Part shown: piece after piece, positions 31,743 to 42,615 of the stretch
Layout: each line of letters begins with the position of its first letter
Position numbering within the stretch: position 1 is the first letter of the stretch
Origin: Diplodia intermedia
Lineage: Eukaryota; Ascomycota; Dothideomycetes; Botryosphaeriales; Botryosphaeriaceae
Direction: 5' to 3'
Assembly: GCA_021495925.1 (NCBI GenBank)
Contig: JAKEKT010000006.1
Span: forward strand, 248,001 to 312,000
Length of the DNA: 64,000 nucleotides
Position numbers and translations under genes: made by a program
Notes under the pieces: generated by a model
Databases searched by the model: none
The model's input: the letters and a program-made list of their open reading frames with translations, nothing else
What the model was told of the DNA's origin: nothing

Positions 31743-33246
31743 GCCCCGCCGCCGCCCGCGCCGTCGTCGTCGGTCCGCGTTTCACGCACCGCTGATAAAA
31801 CACCCACCCCCTGGTTTAAACGGATCTTCTGTCGATCACCCTTGCCCGCTGTGCCCGCGAAGGATTGGAAAGAGAGCGGGAGATGCCGCCAAAAAAAAAA
31901 AATTGGGGACCCTGAAGAAATAGAAAACGGCAGTGAACAATACCGTTAACTTAACACCCACCTTTCTCTCGTCTTGAGGGAAAAGAAACCGATGCACCGA
32001 AAAAAAAAACACATGCACACGCCGTTCGTAAATTCTCATGGGTTCCAAAGCCAAATCTATATTCTACACCTCCTCTTTCTTTGTAAAACCAAAGCGACCC
32101 TGCATCAAATAATGCACTCTGCCGCACCAACATGATCATATCGGCGACGCGCATATCCTGTCAAAATGACGTGCCATGCATGCGTGGTCAAGTCTATATC
32201 TCAATCCAATTGGTCCGAATTGTATAACGTATTCAAGACCTCCCTCCCAGCAATAAAAGACAAAAAACACACTAAAACAAGAGGTTCCGCCGTCTATACT
32301 TTTGACTCCACTGTATGCCGCCCAAAAGATAGGTTGAAGGGGGGGTTTGGCCGTGTGCGTGTGGAAGGGGACGAAAAAGACAGAGTAAGGCTCGAAAGGG
32401 GAAAGAAAAACTAAAAGGCCACACCACCGTCCATCCCCCTTTCCCTTGGAAGAAAAAGAAAAGAAGCCCTATCCTTTCTCCAGCTCCCCCTGTGCGTTGA
32501 TATCTACAGCGCGAATAAGAACAAGAAAAGAGTTTGAAAAAAACCGCTTGCGAAAGGGCCACCGGGTACACGCGATTGGTGTGAGTCGTCGAGCGAAAAG
32601 GGGGATCCAAACTAGGGAAAAGCTCCCAGAATCCTCCAGAGCCGACCGACTGCGACCCGGCATGTGTAAGAGGCCAAAGGAAACAGGAAGAACTTAGCAA
32701 AAAGTCTATTTCGCTGTGCATCAGGACACCGTGTCCCGGATGTTTGCCTTGAGCGGTCGTCGGAACGGTGCTTTTTCTTGTCGCTGATGCCGATGTGCGT
32801 CGTGTATTGGTGCTCTTTTTTGGGCGCGGTGAAGGATGCTGTGGTTGCTGAGAATTGGATGATCGAAATGACTGGACGGCGAGAGCGGCCAACAAGGGAT
32901 AGGTATCATCGCATCTACAGCGTCATGGGTCATGGCGTCGTAAAGGATATCTCTCGAAACAAAACGGAAAAACAGGCCAATGAACTACCTAATTTAATGC
33001 TGGGGCAGGCCGTAAATAGCAAATGGTGCGGCGTCCACGAGAAAATTATCGCACAATCTTCGACCGCCAATCTCGCGTCTCGGTAAATTTTGACTAGCCT
33101 GCCAAGGCGGCCGCTGACCATTGCTCGCAGCTAGGCCGCCGCGAGGCCTCCGATCCGAACCACGTTTTGCACACCGCATGCGAGACTAGCTGTCAAAGAT
33201 TGATACGACTGTGGACTACCGACGGCCTGGCAGCTTGCCACGGGTG

Positions 33247-35056
33247 TTATAACCATGTCGGGAATTCCGCGTTCTGGTTAATCGGTTCCACCGGGGGGAT
33301 CGTGAAGCCATTCACGCCCATGCCAGTGCCAAGGATATTGTACCAGTCAGGGCCCTGTGGATTGGCAGTGGCCGTTGTATCAAGCCCGGTTTGAGCAGCG
33401 TTCATAGGAGCGCTGAAATCGGCAGCAGTGAAGGCAGCGTCCGAAAACCCCGACGGTGCAGCAGCCGACGTCTGGAACATGGACTGGCTATCCAGCGCAC
33501 TGGTGCCAAATACGGCCGACTGGCCCATCACGTTGCTATCTTGGGAGCTCGGCATGAAGCCAAGGTCCATGTTCTGACGCGGCTCATTTGCCGGAACCGA
33601 AGTCGGCATCGGCTGACGAACATCTTGCTGGCTGGCAGAGCTGAGGCGGTAAGATTGAGGATCCCGCATCTGGAAGGGATCGTTTATCAGCTGCCGATCG
33701 CTGACAGAGGGATCTTGCTGCATTTTGTTCAAGTCCATGTCGCCAAACAGTGCAGGTTCACCAACCTCGGATTGTGCGCCGGAAGACGAGGTGGTCATGC
33801 CCGGGACACTCTGTCGGTTCGACTCGCCGCTATGAGAGACAGGCTGCAGGGAGTCGGAGAGCTTGTTCGGATCCAGGGGAAGATCGCCAGCAGACCAGGG
33901 GTACGTGTTAGACGTCATGTCCGCAGCAGCCGAAGGAATATTGTAGTCAAAATCCGGGGTAAGATCGCCGGTAGGAGACGTCGATATGCTGTCTACCCCA
34001 TACTGTGGGGCAGGGGCGTACATGCCGTTCATCCAGGGATACGTGTGCACCGGCAAACTTTCCGACATGGGCAGGCCGTGGTGCTCGGGCGGCTCTCCGA
34101 CCAGTTTGCTCAACGCGCTCTGCTGGCTATACGCATATTTGGTGGGATCAAAGATGGAGCAATCGTTCTCCAAGCTACCGGCAAGAGGGGTCATGGGCAC
34201 GCTCTCTGCCGTGCTCTGCGGAGGGAAGTAACCGAACGCAGCGTTGTTCAGGTTCAAGCTGTCCACCGAGCGGCGGGCGGGGTCCATGGAGCGACTGTAC
34301 ATCTCGGCGAGATTGTCGTGAGACTTGTGAACGGTGCCGCCATGCGTGGTGTGGTGCCGCGGTATCCGGTACGGAGCACCCGAGGTGTGAGCAGAGTTGT
34401 TCAAGCGGTGGCACGGCTTGTGGTGTCCGTTGGCGAAGACAGTCAGCGTGGTCTCCGAGTGGGCAGTCGTGAGACGCGGCTTGGCCTTGCTGAGCTGCAT
34501 GTTCTTCGTAAAGCCCGTGTCCAGCTTGAGATCCAGGTCCTTCTTCATGCCGCAGTGGCATTGCTCGCCCAGATGGCAAGCACAGCCATGCGAAGATCCA
34601 GCAAGGTTCAGGGCCGTTTCGATGTTGACGTGACCATCGTGCTCGCTTTCGCTTGCGCTGGCCGCAGCAGCGGCGGCAGCAGCCTTTTCCGCCTTGGCTT
34701 TGTCCTTCTTGGTACCGCAGTCGCAGCGGGCGTGGTGCGACTTGGTCTTGCGAGCCTTCTGACAGTGTTCACACTGCTTAACAGGACGACCCTTGGGGTT
34801 GATGTGCTTCAGCGGACGATCTGCGTGCCTGTCAGAGCTGCGTTCTTGGGAAGATGTTGGCTTGCCTAAGACCGCCTAGCGGCGCGGCGGCGAGGTCCAT
34901 GGCGGCGGCTGAGGGCTGCGATGTAAAGACACGGCGCGAGGCCGGCGGGCGTCACTCGCAGCAGTAGGAGGGTTTACCTGAGTGCGTGCACCCGCTGACA
35001 CGATGGCCCTTGATGCACGATTCACAAGCGTATTTCTCGCCATTTACGATAGGCAT
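33247..35056 (-). CDS. Copper-fist transcription factor (Ace1/Mac1/Cuf1/GRISEA family)
   Basis: Exon 1 is 35056-34978 and exon 2 is 34820-33247. The 157-bp intron has a GTAAAC donor and CGCAG acceptor. The protein is 550 aa. The copper-fist domain occupies residues 1-61: MPIVNGEKYACESCIKGHRV, with Cys11, Cys14, Cys23 and His25 as the zinc site and KGRP at 36-39 for minor-groove DNA contact. Further Cys at 43, 46, 59 and 61 would bind copper. The intron splits the domain at Asp27. A second Cys cluster (CACHLGEQCHC, residues 106-116) follows an Ala/Ser/Glu linker and may be the copper-sensing segment. The rest is Ser/Pro/Gln-rich and probably an activation region. It likely controls copper uptake or copper resistance genes in the nucleus. 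Which of the two cannot be read from sequence. Confidence 0.94.
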
Positions 35057-38000
35057 GCTTGGAGTACGGTGCACAGGCCGGGCGGTCTGGCTGACGCTCT
35101 CTACGCTCGCGGTGGTGGGCACTGGTTGCAGGCAGACGACGGGGGTCGACGGAGGCGGCCGGGAGACTGCAGCGGGCCGTCGGCGTCGCGATGGGTCGGT
35201 TGCGGCGGTCGCGCGGGCGTTTGGAGGGTGCGGCGGGGAGGGTGAGGCTGGAGAGGCCGATTGAAACGCCGCAGCAGAGTGGAGAGAGAAAAGGCGGGCG
35301 AGAGAGGGTAGAGGGGCCGAGCCGTGCACCAGATGGCGCTGGCCGAAACGCGTTCAACTCGGGGATCGAGGATGGGCCGCTCAGCACAGGTCGGAATGGG
35401 AGGGCGTCCTCGGTGTTGGTAGGTGTTTGGAGGAGGTGAGCGAAGCCGCCTCGAGGTGGGCGGGCGCACTGGTGAAAATAGGTCTGCCGCAACAGGCTAG
35501 GCCTTTCCGCTGCCTTTGCAACCTCGATCGTAACCAGCCCGTCGCTACCATTCGCTCCAGGCCTCCTGAGCGCCGGTCACGCTCCCTGCAAGACGCGCCG
35601 CCCGCACCAACCCGCCAGAGGCCAGTTGTTTTCGCCGACACAGCCACTCTTGCTGTGCAATCGGCTGCCGCCCGCGCTCGGCGGCAAAGCGTGCGAATGC
35701 CTCTTCAGGACGTGCGCGCTGCTAGCAGAGGCGATCACGCGCTTGCTCCCAACTTCCACCGCTGCTTTGGTCGTGCGCCGACGCAGGGCAACCGACCCGG
35801 CGCCCGCCGCCAGCTGCCATGGAGCACTGTGATGAGCCCTGTCAACACACGCCCTCGACCCGCCGGGGCCGCGCTCGCTCGCCAGGGCCCGCCCGCGGGA
35901 ACGCGATGCCTTTGGCGCCGCTGTCGATTCGACGCCGCCAGCGGTGAGCGAACCCCATATTCTTACCACAGGCGCATATACCGCGGCGCCGCCGATCGAG
36001 GAGCGAATGCGGCGGCCGCGCGGACGCTCCAGGCGCGTTGGCGGGGGCGGGTTAGCCCCAGCTTGCAGTCCGGCACCCCAAAGCCTTGCAGAAGGCGCTG
36101 GAGCTGGGCCATCCCAACGGATGCGTCGCTTGCCTGGCTACGTAATGCCCGAGGGGTGCCTCTGCGCTGGCCACTACTGACGCTATCGATCGTTGCCAAG
36201 TCGCGGATCAGCGACTGTCCGCCAGGCCCGCCCGCATCCCGGCCGGCGAGGCGTCGGTCTCGAGCAACGCAGGTGCAAACAGCTGGCTTGCCCCGGCGCG
36301 AGACAGATCCGAGTTCATGACGAGAGCCAGGCACCAGATTCCCCTGTGTCGCTGCTACACCCGCGCCGGGTGCTCACCACTTGCATCTCAAATACCCCCG
36401 TCAGCCGCGGCCGGGCAAACGCGCTGCTGGCTTCAGCATCCCCTGGCTGCGAGATTCGATACCGTAGCAGCCGTCGAGCACTGGCGTTCGCAGATCCCAT
36501 GATGACATGCCGAGCTCCTTCCTATTTTTGGAGACATCTCCTTTGTCTGGAGAGATCCTGCAGCATCCCTCGCGGCCTCGACGCAGGCACGGAAAGCCGC
36601 CTATTTGGCCATCACTCGCCTGTCACTCAACATGACTATGCAATCGTGCAAGCCAAGCCAGCGCATAGAGCACAGACATGTGCTCTGTCTGTTCGAGTAA
36701 CGTCGAGTTCCTTCTAGAGCCGATGTGGCGCATGTCTCGCTTTTGCCTATTTGCATGCAGACGAGCGTGTCAATCCTTACCGAGCGCCACAGTGGGTTCC
36801 AAGTTGTCTCAACCTTCCCATCTATTTCCCAGGACATGTCTAACCTTCTCTACGTGCCTGGCTCAAGTTTACGTCCAGATGTTTCCAAGCCTATGTCTAA
36901 TTGCCGAACATTACTCCCTCGGTCCACGCAGGAGAGGGCAACGCCTCTCGCAGAATGAGGAAAGGCAGGTAAGACGTTCTCTTACCCACCGTTGGCGCCT
37001 GCCTGCTTGAGACTGGTCTAAGGCCGCCGGGCCGCAAGCGTAGGATCGGAGCAACGGCCGGGGTTATTTCAACTTAAATGATCGAGTGACTCCATGAGCG
37101 GCCACTTGCTCCAGTAGCCTGCTGCCGTGCTACATGACGCCGCGAAGCGACGAGGCACAGCAGTGCGGCAAAGACGATGGCCGAGGATGTCGGGCTTCCC
37201 CGCTCGACGGCTTATGCGGTGTGAGAGCGTGATAACAGCGCGCATGCCGGAGTGAATTCGCGCAAAAACCACGCAGTAATTCGCGGTGATTGGGGCGCAT
37301 AGAAGGGCGACTGGTCGCGGGTAATCGACCGCGCGGTGGGCTGGGTATTCGTGGCTCACGCGGACCGACATTGCTCGTGAGCAATCAGATCTTCACTTCA
37401 GCCACCCGCTAGCTATATCCGACACCTAAGCCCGCACTGCTGACGGTTTTCTTTCACGAAGCCACAAATTTCCCGCCGTTGCCTCTCAGTAGTTCAGTCT
37501 TCGCTATGCTTAATGGTCACATATTATTTTGCCTGCCTCACATGGCCATGTCCTTAGCCATGGCACATCCGTACGCAGCGGTCCATGGGCATCACGGCTA
37601 GTCTGCCTAGTGATGGGGTTCAAAATCTTACTCCCACTGGCAAGGTAATAGAGAATAGATACCGGACTTGAACAGCTTCGTGGCTTCCTTCAGACTGGTA
37701 CGTCTTCCCAATTACTGTTTCACTTCCCTTGATAGATGCCATCACCCTCCTTTACCTGAGGCCCGTTGAGTTCTTTTTGTGATTGGTTAAGAGGTTGTCC
37801 AGCAATCTCAGAGAGGTCTTGCGGGTGATTTGAGTAGACTTGGGCGCAATCGCTGATGGTGTCTGGAGGGGCCTGTGCAACGTTGCGTATGGCCTCTAAA
37901 TCCTCTTGACACGCCGCTTTACATGATGATGTTTTGCCACCTGAGACAGAACTCTGAGAAAAGGACTCAAACTACAAGCCCGCCGGCTTCTGTGCCATGT

Positions 38001-38778
38001 CGTGATTGTTCATGGACCCGTCCGAGTAAGTCTAAGCCAATCAGAGGTAGGCTATACCGGGGTGCGAGAACAAGTGCTTGGCACATAAAGTGAAGACTCC
38101 ACTGCCTCGGTGCTCAAACTCACGCGCGGTCAAGCAATCAGGGTGCTCTGTCGCTCTGCTGAAGTCTGGAGGAAAATGCGGCGCAAGGTGGCCATCTCGG
38201 CGGCAACGATTTGCTGGTTACCTAGTATGGCCGGCAATGTGCCGTGAAGAGTGCTGGAGAGAGCTCGGTATCACAGCAGCTTGTGGGCCCGGTGCGCGCA
38301 GGCAGGGTGCCCTCCGGGGCCAGATGGGTCTGCGGAAGCCAGCCGGCAAACATCGAGCGACACGGGCACGGAGCTCGACCGTTGCGCGTGGCTCTCAACC
38401 ACCGAGATGTTTCTCCGCCCGCCGCTCCACGCTCCGTCTCTCAGTCCGAGCCTGGAAGAACTCAGGCCCGAAGTGCCTCGTCCAACAACATCTCGTGTCG
38501 CGACGATGGCAGCAAGTTGCGTTGCGGCCGCCAGAACGCGGCGCAGTGTCGACCATGCCGCAGAAAGCCAGCGCTGCGCACCATTGCGTGCCTCGAGGGC
38601 TGCCCGTTCGGCTAGCGCCATTACATAAGCCCTGTACTCGCGCAAACCAAAACGCGACTCGCTCGACGACCGACACCTGCCTCAACCCGCCAACCGCGCC
38701 GTCGCCCAAATAAGCTCCCATCTCGTCCCGCGCACGCCGTCCCGACGCGTCGTCTCCAATCCGGCGTCCCAGGCAAAC
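35057..38778. promoter_or_regulatory. 3.7-kb divergent upstream region, copper-fist / Rgt1-type regulators
   Basis: The starts of two transcription factor genes lie 3722 bp apart and face away from each other. The first 1.5 kb next to the copper-fist gene and the last 0.6 kb next to the Rgt1-type gene are GC-rich. The centre (about 36700-38000) is more AT-rich. Open frames in the GC-rich parts (for example 35427-36320 plus, 38078-38713 plus) are Arg/Ala/Pro-rich with no domain and I do not call them genes. Long 5' UTRs with leader introns are likely but not proven. Confidence 0.45.
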
Positions 38779-41250
38779 ATGTCGGAGCCCCAGTCGTACC
38801 CGTCACCCAACGCCGCCCAGATGGCCGCCGGCGCCGCCGGCCTCTACGCTCACCCGAACGGCAACATGTCGCCAGCCGAGGCCTCGAGCGCCGTCGACCC
38901 GCACCTGTCGCTGCACAGCGGCCAGACTCTCGAGCAGGAGCTTTCGGCCCAGTTGCGCGGCGCCGCCGAGGCTCCAATGCCTGCCCAGCACCAGCAGCCG
39001 CAGCATGGTCTTCCGATGGCCCATGTTGGCCAGGTCCACACCCCCGTCCAGCAACCGTCGACGCCCCAGCAGATGGCGCAGAACGCCATGAACATGGCCC
39101 AAGACCCGCACTACAGCCAGCAGGACAGCAACCAGAGGAAAAGGTCCAAGGTGTCGCGCGCCTGCGACGAGTGTAGGAGAAAGAAGGTAGGAGGCGGTCG
39201 CGCCACTCGAGTCCCACGCGCCAACGCCTCTCTGACAAAGGCCAGATTCGCTGCGACGCGACGTCTGAAAATGGACCTGAGGCGTGCACAAGCTGCAAGC
39301 GCACAGGCGCGCGCTGTCAGTTCAGCCGGCAGCCCATGAAGAGAGGACCGAGCAAAGGGTATCGTCCCCATCATACCCCTTCCTCTGCACCTTCGGCCGA
39401 GTTTGCTCATTATGCCTAGTTACATCAAGGAATTAGCCGATCGACTTACCCGGCTCGAGTACGAGCAGCAGCAACAGGTTGGCCATTCTCCCCAAAGCGG
39501 ACAACAACACTCGCAGGTCCCCGAGCTCCAGAGCTACCTTCAGTCTATGGGCGATCAAGGTATGGCCGGCTTAGCAGACTTTTCCGCCACTTCTCCCGCA
39601 CCGCATTACGGCAGCGAGCGGAAGAGGACTCATTCCATGTCCGAAGGTCCGGGCGACCAATTCCGAACTTCCTTGTCACAGCCGCCTAACGGCGTTCAGC
39701 AATCATGGGATCGCAGGGAGCCGTTTGGCACCGGCTACGAACATGATGCTGCCGGCACATTCTTCGAATTTAGCCAGAACGCCGATGTAGCAGTGAACGA
39801 GTAAGCACCTATTTTTGTCTTTTTCAGGACCTCACGCTGACTGTTCAGGTACTACCGCGTGATTCAAGACACGTACCCCGTTCTGCCGTTTGATTTGAGG
39901 AATTTGAAGGGCCGTCTGGCAAACTGCGACGCCAAGCTACGGGACGCGTTTACCGCTGCGATTGACTGCGCCGTCAGAGCTTGGCCGTCTACGAGCCTGG
40001 CCATGGAACCCAACCACCAAGATCGCTGCTACAAGGCTTACCAGATGCTGACATCGCTTGTTGGCACCACTGTCAAGCCAGCTGGCATCATCCTCGTTCA
40101 AAGCTTTTTACTACTCACGATCGAGGCCGACGTGCATGGCCCTCGCCGTTCGCAACCCCTTTCCTATCCGGACAGTCAGCCGTTGAAGGATATGTGCCTT
40201 GCTCAGGCCACTAGGGTTGCTACGAGCTTACGATTTGATGCCTTGATATTCCGACAGCGAGGTCAGGAGATTAGTCCAGACAATGATGAGGCGCTGGGTC
40301 GGCGTCTCTTCTGGGTTCTCTTCATCTTTGACCAGCTGCATGCCATCAGCACAGCGACTACGCCTAGCCTCTCGGCTGAACGGAGCCACCTCACTGGCGA
40401 TGACGAAACCCTCTTTGGACCTGTGACTTTTGCTCTGGCTCGTCTTTGCAAGGCTATGGGAGGCTTGCCCGATTACTATAGGACACTTGCGGAGTTCCCT
40501 CCCACTAACAATGACGTGCTGGCTTTGTACGACCCGAACAACGCCATCATGAAGATGACGAAGACGGCCTTCTTATCCTCTCTCGAGAGATTCTCCGAGA
40601 CCCTCCCTTCAGACCCCCACCCGTTGATCCTTCTTGCCTACTTCCACGTCCATCTTCTCATTGTCCGCTACACACCCGGCTCTGAACCCGGTGAGATCTT
40701 GCATGACGCGACAGCCATTGTCACTCACCTGCAGAGACACCAGGCTCTTATCACAACGCCGCACCACCACTTTGCCGCTCTGGCCGCCCTAACACTAGGC
40801 GAGCTAGCCGAAAAAGACGAGACCAGGGAGGAATCGCTGCGCCTGCTAGGGGAGCTAGAAGGTGTTCTGAACCGCAACAAGGTTGAAGGCGATCTCGGCT
40901 GGGACGCCAGCGTCCGCGAGTACGCCGGCAAGAAGCGCTCATCCATCAACGAGTCCAACGGCGGCGCATCGTCGACGATGCTCGAGCACCTGGCCGAGGC
41001 GGCCGTCGGCGAGCGCAGGGACTCGGGCTCGAAGGCATCGCCTTCGGAGAACCGGCCCGGGAGCAGCGGTGGCGGGGCCGATCCGCCGAAGGACGACATC
41101 AGCAACGCGGCCGCCGCAGCCGCGGCGGCCGTTGCGGCGGCGGCGTCCCTCAACCAAAGCCTGCATTTCAATCCTGCGAACTTGGTCAGAGATGGATACT
41201 TGAACATCCTCGCCCAGGTGCTAAATCAGCAGCAACCGCAGCAACACTGA
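38779..41250 (+). CDS. Zn2Cys6 regulator of the Rgt1 (glucose transport) type
   Basis: Exons are 38779-39186, 39246-39358, 39420-39800 and 39849-41250 (introns 59, 61 and 48 bp), giving 767 aa. The zinc cluster has the extended spacing of Rgt1: Cys129-x2-Cys132-x6-Cys139-x10-Cys150-x2-Cys153-x6-Cys160. The text is SKVSRACDECRRKK, then IRCDATSENGPEACTSCKRT, then QPMKRGPSKGYIKELADRL. Intron 1 falls inside the cluster and intron 2 inside the SKGYIKEL linker. A fungal_trans region follows (RRLFWVLFIFDQLHAIS). The C-terminus has an Ala run and Gln/His end. In yeast Rgt1 represses hexose transporter genes in low glucose. A similar nutrient role is inferred by homology. The N-terminal 120 residues are Gln/Ala-rich. 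Confidence 0.93.
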
Positions 41251-42615
41251 GTTAGTCTGTGCCTTTTTTCTTCTTTTTACTCCACAGGCACGAGTGCTGG
41301 CTAGCGCTGCTTCATCGCGTGTTGCTCGTTCGCTGCGGTCTCGCTCGTCTTTCTACTCCCTCTCCCGTCTCCCCCCTCTTTTTTCTTTTCTTTTTTCGTT
41401 CAAAATAGCCGGGAACGGTGGACGACGTACCAGGCGATCGAGGGTAGTAAGTAGCTCAGACAAGGAAGCGCAGCGGCTGCGGCGGGGGATTCGAAGAAGA
41501 ACCAAAAAAAACATCAAGTAGTGCATACCCCCATTCCTCTTCGTTTCCTTAGGATTAATAATGGGTGTCCATCGCTTGTACTCTCTCTCACATTGGGAGC
41601 CGATGGTTCCTGGGAATGACAGCTGGTTGTATTGTAGTAGTTTGATGATGATGATGAGGGGGGGAGAAAATCCGGGATACAGGCAAATGATGTCATGTTG
41701 GATGCTGATTCGGGCCATGGATTGTTGCGTGTGTGAGAGGCTTTGAATGTTTTTGTCTTGAAGTTGCGCTGTGTGCATTATCTAGGCCTGAGACGACGAC
41801 TACCTATGAACAACCGCCCAGCCAGCCCCCCGCCCTCCTTCTCCCACGATCCAAAACCCAACCCGACCATGAACAACCCCATTAGGACAGAAGAGTCGAC
41901 AAATACGAAATGCGCGAATTATGAACCTCTGATAGTATTTGTTCTCCGGTGCTACAGCAAAAAATAAGGGTGGTAGTGAAAGAAAACAAAAGATGCTAAA
42001 AGGGAAGCCCGGTTGCGCAACGCGACGCGACGCAACGCAACGGCTTCGAAGCCCCTCCGTATAATCTCTCTCTCCACTGTGTGTCTCTTCCTCCTCGACT
42101 TCCTTCCTTCCCCCACGCCTAAGCGTCCTCCTCGATCTCTCGTCGGCAAGGCCCCGGGGCACTGCTGGCAAATGCTAGCTTGACTGACTCTCTTCATCAT
42201 GAACGTACAAGTCAAAAGCGAAAAGAGACAGAAAAAAATTGCTAAAAGGAAATAAACCGAAGTCCATCGCTTGTAATCACAAACTCCTCGCCCGCTTTCA
42301 TCTATTTCCCGAAGCAGCAAAAAAAAATGGAGACAAACGTAAACGCGTACCGAGACAAAGCGTTATTCGGAAGGAAAAAGGGAATGGAGAGGAAAGCAAA
42401 TAGTGAAAATATTCGCATGGAGTGAAGCGAATAATCCAATCTGTTCTGGATGCAATTGAAAAAAAAAAGCCTTTCTTGAGCGTGGGGATAGTGAAGCCCT
42501 ACGAAAGACGAAAATGACCATTTTGCGCCGGAGATGCCGAGATAAAAGAAAAGGAAATCAAGATTGGAATACAATCAGGTCTGCGGGCGGGAGAGATTAC
42601 TGCAGGAAGTGTGCT
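41251..42615. other. Convergent intergenic region
   Basis: These 1365 bp lie between the 3' ends of the Rgt1-type and ATG13 genes. There are many A- and T-runs and CT-rich tracts (for example CTCTCTCT near 41580 and 42068). Only short, non-conserved frames are present. These are probably long 3' UTRs. Confidence 0.5.

Larger units (their letters stand above)
29841..33246. other. 3.4-kb region without a supported gene, rich in simple repeats
   Basis: This lies between the ends of the ankyrin-type gene (plus) and the copper-fist gene (minus). From 30780 to 32700 there are many poly-A/T runs, CATCAT, CACACC and pyrimidine tracts and the repeats listed separately. No frame has convincing coding character. 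Part may be a long 3' UTR of the copper-fist gene or an untranslated RNA. Confidence 0.5.

Noticed and set aside
35427..38713. Several 100-300 codon frames upstream of the Rgt1-type gene
   Set aside because: They are Arg/Ala-rich and overlap each other on both strands without a recognisable motif. Treated as GC-rich non-coding DNA.
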